Below, piece after piece: positions 45,673-57,306 of a DNA stretch of 64,000 nt. Numbering within the stretch: position 1 is the first letter of the stretch; every line of letters begins with the position of its first letter. The notes under the pieces were generated by a model. It made no database searches. It was not told where the DNA came from and worked only from the letters and a program-made list of their open reading frames with translations. Origin of the DNA: Jannaschia sp. CCS1 (GTDB taxonomy: Bacteria; Pseudomonadota; Alphaproteobacteria; Rhodobacterales; Rhodobacteraceae); assembly GCF_000013565.1 (NCBI RefSeq), contig NC_007802.1:3906001-3970000 (forward strand), written 5' to 3'. Position numbers and translations under genes: made by a program.

Positions 45673-46395
45673 CTAGCGGCTTTCATCCGGCGTGAAGGTC
45701 GAGAAATCGACCATCGTGCCGAGCACTTGCAGGTAAGCAATCAACGCATCCATCTCGGTCACGTCGGGGTTGCCGTCGAAGTCACGCTGCTGCGCGCCGG
45801 GATAGCGGTCCGTCACACCCGCATCGCCAAAATCGGTGGCCTGCTCGATGAAATCGAAGCGCGCATTTTCGATCATTTCATCGGTGTAGGGCACACCCAC
45901 GATCCGGTGGGTCGACATCAGATCCGCAATGCGTTCCCCGTCCAGATCCACGTCTGCAAGAAACGCGTAAGGTGGCATGATCGACTCAGGCACCACGGCT
46001 TGCGGATTGACTAGATGGTCGTAGTGCCAGTCGTCGGAGTACCGCCCACCCACACGCGCCAGGTCCGGCCCTGTGCGTTTCGATCCCCAGACGAACGGGT
46101 GATCGTAGCGCGACTCGGCGGCCAGGGAGTAATGCCCGTAGCGTTCCACCTCGTCGCGCATGGGGCGTACCATTTGGGAATGGCAGACTGTGCAGCCCTC
46201 GCGGATGTAGATTTCGCGGCCCGCCAGTTCCAGCGGGGAGTAGGGGCGCACGCCCTCCACATCCTCAATGGTGTTCTCCAGATAGAACAGGGGCGCGATC
46301 TCGACGATACCGCCGATGCTGACGACCACGAAACTCAGCGCCAGAAGCAGGGTCGCGTTCGTCTCGATCTTCTTGTGTTGGTCCAGAAATCCCAT
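45673..46395 (-). CDS. ccoO: cbb3-type cytochrome oxidase subunit II, monoheme cytochrome c
   Basis: 240-residue subunit with one N-terminal helix ([22 protein letters not shown]) and one heme c site CTVCHSQM (Cys68, Cys71, His72). [19 protein letters not shown] and [14 protein letters not shown] are characteristic of CcoO. It lies 14 bases after ccoN. Confidence 0.96.
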   Translation of the reverse strand: MGFLDQHKKIETNATLLLALSFVVVSIGGIVEIAPLFYLENTIEDVEGVRPYSPLELAGREIYIREGCTVCHSQMVRPMRDEVERYGHYSLAAESRYDHPFVWGSKRTGPDLARVGGRYSDDWHYDHLVNPQAVVPESIMPPYAFLADVDLDGERIADLMSTHRIVGVPYTDEMIENARFDFIEQATDFGDAGVTDRYPGAQQRDFDGNPDVTEMDALIAYLQVLGTMVDFSTFTPDESR

Positions 46396-46409
46396 ATCTC
46401 CGACCCTCC

Positions 46410-48008
46410 TTATTCTGCTGGAACTGCGGAGTTGGTTGCGGGCTTGGCCTCACCACTCCGGACAGTCATCCACAGGTTCCAGGCCATGATCAGCGCGCCG
46501 GATAGGAACATGACCCCACCCAACCCACGGACCACATACATCGGGAATTTGGCTTCCACGGTGTCGGCGAAGGAGTTCACGAGAAAGCCCTGCGCGTCCA
46601 CTTCCCGCCACATCAGACCTTCCATGATACCCGTCACCCACATGGACGCGGCGTAAAGAACGATTCCCACGGTCGCGAGCCAGAAGTGCCAGGACACGGC
46701 GCGCATGGAATAGAGCTTCGTGTGCCACAGCTTCGGGAACAGGTAGTAGAGCATGCCGAAGGTGATCATCCCGTTCCAGCCCAGCGCGCCGGAGTGCACG
46801 TGGCCAATGGTCCAGTCGGTGTAATGCGACAGGGAGTTCACAGCGCGGATCGACATCATCGGACCCTCAAACGTAGACATACCGTAGAACGCCAGCGAGG
46901 TGACCATCATCCGCAGGATCGGGTCGGTGCGCAGCTTGTCCCACGCCCCCTGCAAGGTCATCAACCCGTTGATCATGCCGCCCCAGCTTGGCATCCACAG
47001 CACGATGGAGAAGACCATTCCAAGGGTGGCGGCCCAGTCCGGCAGCGCCGTGTAGTGCAGGTGGTGGGGGCCCGCCCAGATGTACAAGAAGATCAGCGCC
47101 CAGAAGTGGATGATGCTGAGCTTGTAGGAATAGACGGGACGTTCGGCCTGTTTGGGCACGAAATAGTACATCATCCCCAGGAAACCCGCCGTCAGGAAGA
47201 AGCCCACCGCGTTGTGGCCGTACCACCATTGCGTCATCGCGCTTTGCACGCCCGACAGGACCTGCACCGACCGGGACCCGAAGATGGACACTGGCACAGC
47301 CATGTTGTTGATCAGGTGCAGCATCGCGACGGTGATGACGAAGGCCAGCAGGAACCAGTTGGCGACATAGATGTGCGGCTCTTTCCGGGTCAGGATCGTG
47401 CCCATGTAGACGATCAGGAAGGCCACCCAGACGATGGTCAACCAAAGATCCACGTACCATTCGGGCTCCGCGTATTCGAGGCTCTGGGTCGCACCCAGAA
47501 GGTAGCCCGTGGCCGCAAGCACGATGAAGAACTGATAGCCCCAGAACACGAACCAGCTGAGGTTCCCGCCCCACATCCGCACGGCGCAGGTGCGCTGGCC
47601 GATGTAGAACGTGGCCGCAATCAGGGCGTTTCCGCCAAACGCAAAAATGACCGCGCTGGTGTGCAGAGGCCGCAGACGTCCGAAATTGAGGTAGGGTTGC
47701 GCCCACTCGAAGTTCAAAACTGGGAAGGCCAGTTGGAAGGCGATGACGACGCCGACCAAAAACCCGGTGCAGCCCCAGAAGACGGTCGCAATCGCCGCCG
47801 CCCGCACCGGGCCATCCATGTATTCCCCTTGAGGTGCCGGAACACGCTCTTCCCCTGTCTGGCGGACCTGCCACAGGAAAAGGCCACCGGCCACCAGCAT
47901 GATCAGGACCGCATGAACCCTATAGGCCAGATCCAGTCCATAGTTTGCGGCAATCGCCGCCAGGAGTGTTATCAGCCCAAGGATCGCAAGCTTCACAAAA
48001 TCAAGCAT
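46410..48008 (-). CDS. ccoN: cbb3-type cytochrome oxidase subunit I, catalytic heme-copper subunit
   Basis: 532-residue catalytic subunit reducing oxygen with high affinity and pumping protons. About 12 membrane helices carry the heme and CuB histidines, for example in [28 protein letters not shown] and [14 protein letters not shown]. The start at 48008 ([10 protein letters not shown]) has AGGGGA in front; reading further upstream gives implausible Arg-rich sequence. A FNR-type box lies about 110 bases upstream. Confidence 0.96.
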   Translation of the reverse strand: MLDFVKLAILGLITLLAAIAANYGLDLAYRVHAVLIMLVAGGLFLWQVRQTGEERVPAPQGEYMDGPVRAAAIATVFWGCTGFLVGVVIAFQLAFPVLNFEWAQPYLNFGRLRPLHTSAVIFAFGGNALIAATFYIGQRTCAVRMWGGNLSWFVFWGYQFFIVLAATGYLLGATQSLEYAEPEWYVDLWLTIVWVAFLIVYMGTILTRKEPHIYVANWFLLAFVITVAMLHLINNMAVPVSIFGSRSVQVLSGVQSAMTQWWYGHNAVGFFLTAGFLGMMYYFVPKQAERPVYSYKLSIIHFWALIFLYIWAGPHHLHYTALPDWAATLGMVFSIVLWMPSWGGMINGLMTLQGAWDKLRTDPILRMMVTSLAFYGMSTFEGPMMSIRAVNSLSHYTDWTIGHVHSGALGWNGMITFGMLYYLFPKLWHTKLYSMRAVSWHFWLATVGIVLYAASMWVTGIMEGLMWREVDAQGFLVNSFADTVEAKFPMYVVRGLGGVMFLSGALIMAWNLWMTVRSGEAKPATNSAVPAE

Positions 48009-48117
48009 CGATCGTCCCCTTCTTATCAAGCCATGGGCCGCAGAATCGGGAGGCCCGATGCGAGTCGCCAAAGCTGTTCCATCGGGGCCTTGATCGCGGA
48101 TCACGAAGCGCCGCACC

Positions 48118-48131
48118 TTGATCTGGGTCAA
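48118..48131 (-). promoter_or_regulatory. FNR-type box upstream of ccoN
   Basis: TTGATCTGGGTCAA matches TTGAT-N4-ATCAA with one mismatch. It lies in the 269-base gap between fnrL and ccoN and is centred 116 bases upstream of the ccoN ATG, the expected place for FnrL control of ccoNOQP. Confidence 0.7.
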
Positions 48132-48277
48132 GCCGGGGGATTGTTTGCCACGCATGGCGGCACGAGTGAGGAAAATCACGACAAGTCAGCCGCCTCGCCC
48201 ATGGCGACAACGGATCAGTCAGGGTGTGTCAGGTAGATTCGCGCCTGCGGACTTGGGTGGGGGCGGGGCGAAGACCG

Positions 48278-49024
48278 TCAGGCCAACATGCCGCCGTCGG
48301 CATCGTCACCCGTCTCGCCAAGAAGTGCGCCAAAATCCGGCACCACGATCCGGCGCTTGCCGTCCAGCACGATAACCCCGTCGCGTTTGAGGCCGGACAT
48401 CTGGCGGCTGACGGTCTCCAACGTCAGGCCGAGATATTCGGACATCGCCTCGCGGGTCAGCGGCAGCTCGAACTGAACGTCAACACCAGGGCTGGTGCCC
48501 GTGACGCCGGAATTGCGGCGCGCAAGGATGGCCAGAAAACTGGCAATCTTCTCTCTCGCAGTCTTGCGGCCAAGGATCAGCATCCACTCGCGCGCGGCGT
48601 CCAATTCGTCCAGCGTCATCTCCAGCAGGCGCTGACTGACGTGGGGGGTCTCGGCGATAACCTTCTGAAACGGTTTGCGACGGAAGCAACACAGCGTCAC
48701 ATCAGTCGTTGCCGTCACATCATAAGTCACACTCTCCCGGTTTGGCCGCCCGATGAAATCAGACGCCAGAAGCAGGCCCACCATCTGGCGCCTGCCATCT
48801 TCCATCGTCTGGGTCAGCGTGGCGACGCCTGACACGACAGACGCCACGAAATCCATCGGATCGCCGGCCCAGACAATGACGTCGCCCGCCGCATATTTGC
48901 GGTAGGTCTTGATCGCGTCCAGCTGCTGCAACTCATCGGCATCGCAATGGGCACAAACCGCCCTGTGGCGGATGGGACAGCTGGCGCAGTCGCTGACCTT
49001 AAAGGACACTGGTCGATCATTCAT
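48278..49024 (-). CDS. fnrL: CRP/FNR-family oxygen-sensing regulator FnrL
   Basis: 248-residue regulator that binds DNA when its [4Fe-4S] cluster is intact under low oxygen. Candidate cluster cysteines are Cys13, Cys16, Cys24 and Cys27 in CASCPIRHRAVCAHC, with Cys112/Cys113 further on. The cyclic-nucleotide-like beta roll is followed by a helix-turn-helix (residues about 189-216) with the FNR-type recognition pattern E-x2-SR (Glu203, Ser206, Arg207). GGAG sits seven bases before the ATG. A perfect FNR box lies between it and divergent hemN, so autoregulation is likely. Confidence 0.94.
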   Translation of the reverse strand: MNDRPVSFKVSDCASCPIRHRAVCAHCDADELQQLDAIKTYRKYAAGDVIVWAGDPMDFVASVVSGVATLTQTMEDGRRQMVGLLLASDFIGRPNRESVTYDVTATTDVTLCCFRRKPFQKVIAETPHVSQRLLEMTLDELDAAREWMLILGRKTAREKIASFLAILARRNSGVTGTSPGVDVQFELPLTREAMSEYLGLTLETVSRQMSGLKRDGVIVLDGKRRIVVPDFGALLGETGDDADGGMLA

Positions 49025-49063
49025 GGCGTGGCTCCGAGCGTGTTGAACCACGGATGTCGCCGC

Positions 49064-49077
49064 TTGATCCAAATCAA
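49064..49077. promoter_or_regulatory. Perfect FNR box between fnrL and hemN
   Basis: TTGATCCAAATCAA is an exact match to TTGAT-N4-ATCAA. Its centre is 41.5 bases upstream of the A of the hemN ATG and about 46 bases upstream of the fnrL ATG. The first spacing is the class II activation distance measured to a transcription start. Confidence 0.85.
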
Positions 49078-49111
49078 TGCGGGTCGTCCGGTCGTCTGCG
49101 CAGGCTAGCAC

Positions 49112-50436
49112 ATGGATCTCTATTCTCAACTGCGGCGTTTCGGCGTCCTCGATACCCATGTGCCCCGGTACACGTCCTACCCGCCCACGCCGCATTTCAC
49201 AGACACGGTCGGCGCGATGGATTATGGCCGTTGGCTGGCACGGATCCCGGAGGGGTCGGAGGTCTCTCTCTACATACATATTCCCTTCTGCCAGCGGCTT
49301 TGCTGGTTTTGTTCGGCGCGCACCCAGGGCGCGCCGGGCGGGGCGCCCGTGGCCTCCTATGTCGATACTCTGATCCGCGAGGCCCGGGCCGTGGGGGCCG
49401 CTTTGCCACCCGGCGTGCGGGCGAGGAGTGTCTATTGGGGCGGCGGAACGCCGACAATTCTGTCGCCTGCCGACATCACGCGCCTGTCGTGCGCCGTGCA
49501 CAGCGCTATTCCTTTGACCAATGACGCAGAGATTACGGTTGAGGTCGACCCGACCGAAATTGACGACGCGCGTATGGATGCACTGGCCCAGATGGGCATG
49601 ACCCGCGCGTCCATCGGGGTGCAGGATTTCGACCCAGAGATCCAGAAAATCATCGGACGGGCACAAAGTTTCGAGGCCACAAAGGCCGCCATCGACGGGC
49701 TCCGCGCCCGGGGCGTGGACGGCCTGACCATGGGCCTTCTCTACGGCTTGCCAAAACAACGGCGCACCAGCCTGGCGCGTCTGACGCAGTTGCTTCTGAC
49801 GCTGTCACCGGACCGCGTCACGGTGCAGCCCTATGCCCATGTGCCCGCAATTGCGCGCCGACAAAGCCTGATCCCCACGGCGGATCTACCCACGCCCGAA
49901 GGCCAGTTGGCGCTGTTCGATGCTGCCGCGGGGGTCCTGCGGTGGGATGGGTTTGACCCCATCGGCATTGACCATTTCGCTCTTCCCTCAGATGCGCTGT
50001 CGACGGCTTCAAGCCGGGGCGATCTGCGGCGCTGTTTTCAGGGCTACACCGACAACCCTGGCGGCGTGCTTCTGGGCCTCGGGGCCTCGGCGGTGTCCCG
50101 GCTGCCACAGGGCTACGCCCAGAACGCGCCCGGCACCTCGGCTTACCTGAAGGCCGTTGCGGCGGGGCGCTTCGCCACGGCACGCGGCCATCGTTTGAGC
50201 AAAGACGACGCTTTGCGCGGCCGTATGATCGAGATGATCCTGTGCGATTTCCGGATCGACATCGCCAAATTGTTGGCCGAAAGGCTGGGACCGGTGGCGC
50301 GAATTGAGGATTTGCTGACCCATATGTTGCGCCAGTTCCCCGGTCAGATCGCACGTTTTGAGGGCGGCCTCAGGGTGCGGGCAAATTCCAAGGCGATGGT
50401 CCGCGTGATCGCGCGCGCGCTGGACGCCTACGCACC

Positions 50437-50440
<4 letters not shown>
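49112..50440 (+). CDS. hemN: Oxygen-independent coproporphyrinogen III dehydrogenase (HemN/HemZ)
   Basis: 442-residue radical SAM enzyme making protoporphyrinogen IX without oxygen. The cluster motif is Cys60-x3-Cys64-x2-Cys67 in YIHIPFCQRLCWFCSA; YWGGGTPTIL and EVDPTEID complete the SAM site, and SIGVQDFDPEIQ and GLPKQRRTS are HemN features. In Rhodobacter the corresponding gene next to fnrL is called hemZ. No clear Shine-Dalgarno precedes the ATG, which fits a very short or absent leader. It ends 4 bases inside the convergent yejF gene. Confidence 0.95.
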
Positions 50441-52032
<1,592 letters not shown>

Positions 52033-52057
52033 GAGGTCGAACCGCAGCTGAGCATTA

Positions 52058-53377
52058 TCATGAGAATGTCTTTCGGGGATCGAACGCGTCGCGGATACCT
52101 TCAAAGACGAAGACCAGCAGTGACAGCATGATGGCGAAGGTGAAAAAGGCCGTGAAACCAAGCCACGGGGCTTGCAGGTTGTTTTTGGCCTGAAGCGTCA
52201 TCTCACCCAACGAAGGCTCGGATGATGGCAGGCCGAAGCCCAGAAAGTCCAGTGATGCCAAGCCTCCGATGGTGCCGGTCACGATGAAGGGCATGAATGT
52301 CAACGTGGCGACCATCGCGTTGGGCAACACGTGACGGAACATGATCGTGCCGCTGCCCACCCCAAGGGCACGGGCGGCGCGGACATATTCAAAGTTGCGG
52401 GCGCGCAGGAATTCCGCCCGCACCACGCTCACCAGACCGGTCCAGCCGAACGCCACCATCAATCCGGCCAACAGCCAGAAGCTCATTGGGAAAATCGTGG
52501 CCATGATGATGATGATGTAAAGGCTGGGGGTGGCATTCCAGACCTCGATGATGCGCTGGAAGCCAAGGTCGATCCACCCCCCGAAAAAGCCCTGCACCGC
52601 GCCCGCAGCAACCCCGATGACCGACGCCAGAAGCGTCACGATCAGCGCGAAACTGACCGACAGCCGGAAGCCGTAGATCACGCGCGCCATCACATCGCGG
52701 GACGTATCATCGGTGCCCAGAAAATTCGTGCCGGCCAGCTCCTCGGGGAGAAAGCCGAAGCTGTAGGACCACTCGTCGGGGTCGGCGTCTTCGGGCAGCC
52801 CGAACACCGGAGCGGCGTCTGGATCAACGAGAGACGTGTAGTAGCCGTTGACCACATTCGGCGGCGCGGGGGCCACACCGGGCCGATCCACGATGGAGGA
52901 GAAGTCGTGCGGCACCAGCGGCCAGGTGATAGAGCCCTGTTGCACCGTTGCCGTTTCAAAATGGCCGGTCGTCTCGATCTGCTCGATCACATATTCCGGG
53001 TCGTCCCAGCAATTCTCCAGCCCGCCCGAGATGATGAGGCATTGCACTTCGATATCGCGATAGACGGCCTCGGTCCGGAAATCACCGCCAAACTGGGTCT
53101 CGGGGTAGAAGTTGAAGATCGGGTAGTAACGCTCTCCCTGGTAAGTGACCATAAGGGGGCGGTCGTTGGCCAGCAACGGCGCAAAAAGGCTGAGGCCATA
53201 GAGGATCGCGAACAGCCAGAGTGACCATAGCGCACGACGATTGGCCTTGAAGTTACGCCACCGGCGGCGGTTGAGCGGGTTGAGCCAGCCGCCACGGGTA
53301 TCGTCCTGGGGAGACAGAGCACCTTGGGGCGGATCCGGCATCGGTGGCAGGATGGGCTGATCGGAGGGGAGCGCCAT
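52058..53377 (-). CDS. yejE: Peptide ABC transporter permease YejE
   Basis: 439-residue inner-membrane permease. A soluble N-terminal stretch is followed by the WRNFKANRRALWSLWLFAILY helix, a large periplasmic insertion (about residues 70-210) typical of YejE, and the core with DDTSRDVMARVIYGFRLSVSFAL and the EAA loop YVRAARALGVGSGTIMFRHVLPNAM. The start at 53377 lies 4 bases after the yejB stop. Confidence 0.93.
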   Translation of the reverse strand: MALPSDQPILPPMPDPPQGALSPQDDTRGGWLNPLNRRRWRNFKANRRALWSLWLFAILYGLSLFAPLLANDRPLMVTYQGERYYPIFNFYPETQFGGDFRTEAVYRDIEVQCLIISGGLENCWDDPEYVIEQIETTGHFETATVQQGSITWPLVPHDFSSIVDRPGVAPAPPNVVNGYYTSLVDPDAAPVFGLPEDADPDEWSYSFGFLPEELAGTNFLGTDDTSRDVMARVIYGFRLSVSFALIVTLLASVIGVAAGAVQGFFGGWIDLGFQRIIEVWNATPSLYIIIIMATIFPMSFWLLAGLMVAFGWTGLVSVVRAEFLRARNFEYVRAARALGVGSGTIMFRHVLPNAMVATLTFMPFIVTGTIGGLASLDFLGFGLPSSEPSLGEMTLQAKNNLQAPWLGFTAFFTFAIMLSLLVFVFEGIRDAFDPRKTFS

Positions 53378-53381
53378 ATCC

Positions 53382-54536
53382 TCAACCCTCCCGCGTTTCA
53401 AAGTCGATGCGCGGGTCGATCCACACATACATGAGGTCCGAGATGAGGCCGACGGTCAGGCCAATCAGCCCGAAAACATAGAGCGTGCCAAACATGACCG
53501 GATAATCGCGCGACACCGCCGCCTCAAAGCCCAAGCGACCCAGCCCGTCGAGGGAGAAGATCGTCTCGATGATCAGGCTTCCGCCGAAGAACACGCCCAC
53601 AAAAACGGCAGGAAAGCCCGCGATCACGATCAACATCGCGTTGCGGAAGACGTGGCCGTAGAGCACGCGGCGTTCCGGCAAGCCCTTGGCCTTGGCCGTC
53701 ATCACGTATTGCTTCTTGATCTCATCCAGGAAGGAGTTCTTCGTCAAAAGTGTAAGCGTGGCAAACGCCGAAATCGTAGAGGCCAGAACCGGCAGGGTGA
53801 TGTGCCAGAAGTAATCCCCGATCTGTTGAAGGAAGGTCATATCCTCAAACCCATCGGACGTCAGGCCGCGCAAAGGGAACCACTGCAGATACCGCCCGCC
53901 CGCAAACAGCACCAGCAGCATGATCGCAAAGAGGAACCCGGGGATGGCGTAGGCCACAATGATGATACCGGACGTCACGCTGTCAAATGTGGACCCGTCG
54001 CGCACCGCCTTGCGGATGCCAAGCGGGATGGACACGATATAGGCGATCAGCGTGGACCACAGGCCAAGGGTGATCGAGACGGGCAGTTTTTCCTTCACCA
54101 GCTCCAACACCCCGATGGAGCGGAAATAGCTCTCGCCGAAATCAAAGCGCAGGTAGTCGCCCATCATCAGCAGGAAACGCTCGCCTATCGGGATGTCCTC
54201 GGCGAAACATTCGTCAGCATCCAGATCCGGCGTTCCTGTGAAGTCCGGCGCACAGACGACACGGGCGAAGTTGAATTCCACCCGCAGGCTTTCCAGAAAC
54301 TGCGGCGGTAACCCGCGCGCGCCTTGGGAGACGCCGCCGAGATCACTGTCGTCGCCAATCGCCTCCGATCCGCCGCCAGAGATCCCGGCGAAGACGTCCC
54401 CATCGCCTTCTAGCTGAGCGATGACCTGATCAATCGGTCCACCCGGCACGAACTGGATCAGGATGAAGTTGACCATCATCACCCCGAGAAGGGTCGGAAT
54501 GATCAGCAACAGACGTCGTAGGATATAGGATCCCAT
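53382..54536 (-). CDS. yejB: Peptide ABC transporter permease YejB
   Basis: 384-residue permease with the N-terminal helix [31 protein letters not shown], the long YejB insertion after it, and the EAA loop [25 protein letters not shown]. It lies 6 bases after yejA and forms a heterodimeric channel with YejE. Confidence 0.94.
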   Translation of the reverse strand: MGSYILRRLLLIIPTLLGVMMVNFILIQFVPGGPIDQVIAQLEGDGDVFAGISGGGSEAIGDDSDLGGVSQGARGLPPQFLESLRVEFNFARVVCAPDFTGTPDLDADECFAEDIPIGERFLLMMGDYLRFDFGESYFRSIGVLELVKEKLPVSITLGLWSTLIAYIVSIPLGIRKAVRDGSTFDSVTSGIIIVAYAIPGFLFAIMLLVLFAGGRYLQWFPLRGLTSDGFEDMTFLQQIGDYFWHITLPVLASTISAFATLTLLTKNSFLDEIKKQYVMTAKAKGLPERRVLYGHVFRNAMLIVIAGFPAVFVGVFFGGSLIIETIFSLDGLGRLGFEAAVSRDYPVMFGTLYVFGLIGLTVGLISDLMYVWIDPRIDFETREG

Positions 54537-54542
54537 AACGGT

Positions 54543-56474
54543 CTAGAACGCACCCTGATCGCGGAGGGCTTGTTCGGCCTCCGGGTCGATCCACCAGAAA
54601 TCAAGGAAGCCAAGCGAATAGGGCGGAAGCTCCTCGGGGTAGCGATACATGTCGTAATAGGCGACCCAATGGGAGGAGTTGTACCATTGTCCCACACGGA
54701 TCACGCGGTCCCGCAGCACCCGGTCCAGCGCGGTGACGGCCACATCCAGATCTTCACGCGTTTCAGCATTGACGACCACCTCAATCAGCTCGTCGATGGC
54801 TTCATCGGCAAGGCCGGGTTGGTTGAACAATGATTCATCCGCGCCCAGAGACCCGAAATACTGGCGCAGGCCGGATCCGGGCTCATAACCCATGGGGAAG
54901 TGACCCGTGACCATGTCGAAATCTGCATCCCGCTCGCGCTGTTGCAACTGCGCGTTATCCACGCGGTTGAGCGAGGCGTTCACACCAATGGCGCGCAGGT
55001 TTTCGACGTAGGGGTTGATGATGCGGTCAAACAGCGGTGAGGAGTTCAGGAACTCCACATCCAGCGTATTGCCTGCCGCATCGCGCAGCATACCATCATC
55101 ACCGGGGGTCCAGCCCGCCTCCTCCAGCAACGCCGTGGCGCGGCGCGATTGGCGACGATCCAGCGCTCGGTCGGGGTTCGACGGCGGCACGGAATAGGCC
55201 TCTTGCGTGAAGACAGTTTCGGGCAGGCGGTCGCGGAGCGGTTCCAGCAAGGCCAGTTCTGCCTCGGACGGCAGGCCTTCGGCCTCCATCCAGGTGTTTT
55301 CCCAAAAGCTGCCGATGTGGGAATAGAGGCCGTAGAACAGCGTCTCATTCGTCCACTCGAAATTGAACATATGGGCCAGGGCGCTGCGCACGCGGACATC
55401 CTGGAACTGCGGGCGGCGCAGGTTGATCATAAACGACTGACCCGGCGCGATGGAGCCGTCTGGCAGCTCTGCCCGGACCACGGTGCCGTTCTGCAGGGCC
55501 GGAAAATCGTAGTTGTTGGCCCAGGCCTGGGACGAGCTTTCCTGACGGAAGGTGTAGTTGCCAGCCGTGAACCCTTCGAACGCCGCGAGGCTGTCGCCAT
55601 AGAACTCGATCCGGATGCTGTCAAAGTTGTTGCGGCCCTGAGCGATCCAGATGTCGCTGCCCCAGTAGTCAGGGTTGCGTTCGTAGACAACGCGCTGGCC
55701 GGGTTGCACTTCGCCAAGCACATAGGGGCCGGAGCCTACCAGCGGCTCCAAACGGCTGTCTTCGAACGGAATACCTGCGGCGATGTGGCTGGCTTCGGAG
55801 AAGACCGGCAGGCCACCGGCGGATTGGATGCGCCCCCGGAGCGGCGCGTCAGGGTTGAAGTCAAACCGGACCGAGCGCTCATCGACGATCTCTGCCCCCG
55901 CAATCGTGCGTGGGATGGAGGCGCGGAAGGACGGCAGCCCCTCGTCGCGCATGATCTCGTAGGAGAAAAGGACATCTTGCGACGTCATGGGGGTCCCGTC
56001 CGAGAAGGTGATACCGTCGCGCAGGGTAAAGATCACGTAAGACCGGTCTTCGGGGTAAGAGAAACTCTCGCATAACAGACAATAGGCTGAGCCAATTTCA
56101 TCCGCAGTGGCCTCCAGCATCGACTCGAAGAACACGCTCGACAGGATCGCGGGGCGGCCGACGCGGGTATAGGGATGCATGCTGTCGAACGAGCCCGACG
56201 ACCACGCAAACGACATCTCGCCGCCCTTAGGCGCATCGGGGTTCACGTAATCAAGGTGCGGCGCGTCGGGGCCATACTGCAATTCGCCGAAGGTGGAGAT
56301 GCCATGGGTGGTGATAAGATCATCGTCCTGCGCCTTGGCGCTGACGACCCCGAGGCCAAGGATCAAGGCGGCACCGACAAGCGGCAAAGCGGTAGCAACC
56401 CAGGGTTTGCGGAATTGGTCCTGCGATTTCACCGCGACCTTCAAGGCCACTTTCGAAGCATCATGGTTTTGCAT
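54543..56474 (-). CDS. yejA: Extracellular peptide-binding protein YejA
   Basis: 643-residue family-5 solute-binding protein and first gene of yejABEF. The signal region has a charged N-part followed by WVATALPLVGAALILGLGVVSAKA and cleavage before QDDD. THGISTFGELQYGPDAPHLDYVNPDAPKGGEM is the hallmark YejA N-terminus. I choose the ATG at 56474 because GGGAGGT lies directly upstream; an in-frame ATG at 56510 would add 12 residues without such a site. Confidence 0.93.
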   Translation of the reverse strand: MQNHDASKVALKVAVKSQDQFRKPWVATALPLVGAALILGLGVVSAKAQDDDLITTHGISTFGELQYGPDAPHLDYVNPDAPKGGEMSFAWSSGSFDSMHPYTRVGRPAILSSVFFESMLEATADEIGSAYCLLCESFSYPEDRSYVIFTLRDGITFSDGTPMTSQDVLFSYEIMRDEGLPSFRASIPRTIAGAEIVDERSVRFDFNPDAPLRGRIQSAGGLPVFSEASHIAAGIPFEDSRLEPLVGSGPYVLGEVQPGQRVVYERNPDYWGSDIWIAQGRNNFDSIRIEFYGDSLAAFEGFTAGNYTFRQESSSQAWANNYDFPALQNGTVVRAELPDGSIAPGQSFMINLRRPQFQDVRVRSALAHMFNFEWTNETLFYGLYSHIGSFWENTWMEAEGLPSEAELALLEPLRDRLPETVFTQEAYSVPPSNPDRALDRRQSRRATALLEEAGWTPGDDGMLRDAAGNTLDVEFLNSSPLFDRIINPYVENLRAIGVNASLNRVDNAQLQQRERDADFDMVTGHFPMGYEPGSGLRQYFGSLGADESLFNQPGLADEAIDELIEVVVNAETREDLDVAVTALDRVLRDRVIRVGQWYNSSHWVAYYDMYRYPEELPPYSLGFLDFWWIDPEAEQALRDQGAF

Positions 56475-56635
56475 CTGCACCTCCCACTGGGCGTCTTGTT
56501 CATTGGACACGTCAAATGTGCCGCTCCCATAATTATGGGTCTTGAGACGTTAGAGACCAGAGCCCCCATGGTTCAAGTTGAGATTTCGTGATCGATAGGT
56601 GAAGTCGCGAATTTCCGGCTTTGCGTGGTGCCAAA

Positions 56636-56662
56636 CGCAAAACGCCGCCTCGGAGGGCGGCG
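56636..56662 (-). terminator. Rho-independent terminator of cycM
   Basis: On the minus strand, CGCCGCC and GGCGGCG (56656-56662 and 56643-56649) form a 7-base-pair stem around a 6-base loop, followed by GTTTTGCGTTT. It starts 24 bases after the cycM stop. Confidence 0.72.
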
Positions 56663-56685
56663 CTTCGGAAATATTTGGCGGCGGC

Positions 56686-57198
56686 CTACTGCGTCGCGAG
56701 ATACGCGATCAGGTTGGCGCGGTCTTCCACGTCGTCCATGCCACCGTAGCTCATCGAGGTTCCCGGCGCATAGGCGCGGGGGTTGGTAATGAACGACGAG
56801 ATATTCTCAGGCGTCCACGCCCCTTCAAGAGCCAACAGGGCATCCGAGTAGTCAAACCCATCAGCCGAATGCTTCGGGCGGTCCACGATCCCAGCCAGAT
56901 AGGGACCCACACCGTTCTGGCCCGCGTTCAGCGCGTGACAGGCGGAACACTGACGCCACAGGCGCTCTCCAGCCCCTGCATCGGCGACGGCATAGACCTC
57001 CTCGAACGGAATCTCAGGCTCGGGCTCTGCCGCCGGCGAATCGTCATCGGGCAAGGCAATGCGGTAGCCGCTGACGTGATCTTCGCTGTGGTTATCAATG
57101 GCGTACAACTCCTCAGCGGCCCAGCCGCCCAAGAGGAACACCAGAAGGGCTGCGCAGACTGCACCGCCTACTTTCGTAATCGTCATCGTGTCGAACAT
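56686..57198 (-). CDS. cycM: Membrane-anchored cytochrome c (CycM/c552 type)
   Basis: 170-residue class I cytochrome c that carries electrons between the bc1 complex and terminal oxidases. An uncleaved N-terminal helix (VGGAVCAALLVFLLGGWAAEELYAI) is followed by an acidic/Pro linker and the heme site CSACH (Cys84, Cys87, His88). The axial Met is in PGTSMSYGGM. A terminator follows at 56636-56662. It is divergent from pheA. Confidence 0.93.
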   Translation of the reverse strand: MFDTMTITKVGGAVCAALLVFLLGGWAAEELYAIDNHSEDHVSGYRIALPDDDSPAAEPEPEIPFEEVYAVADAGAGERLWRQCSACHALNAGQNGVGPYLAGIVDRPKHSADGFDYSDALLALEGAWTPENISSFITNPRAYAPGTSMSYGGMDDVEDRANLIAYLATQ

Positions 57199-57306
57199 GT
57201 CGGCTCCACGGGAATGTCGCTGGTCTTGCGTATCTATTGTGTTCCGTCTGCCTATGGCAAGGTGTAGTCAGCGCGACGAAACGACCTTTTTGCTTTGGAT
57301 TTGCCT

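Noticed and set aside
46686-48236. 516-codon open frame antisense to ccoN
   Set aside because: The translation is His/Gln/Asp-rich without a fold, and the opposite strand encodes the highly conserved cbb3 catalytic subunit. It is a GC-driven mirror frame.
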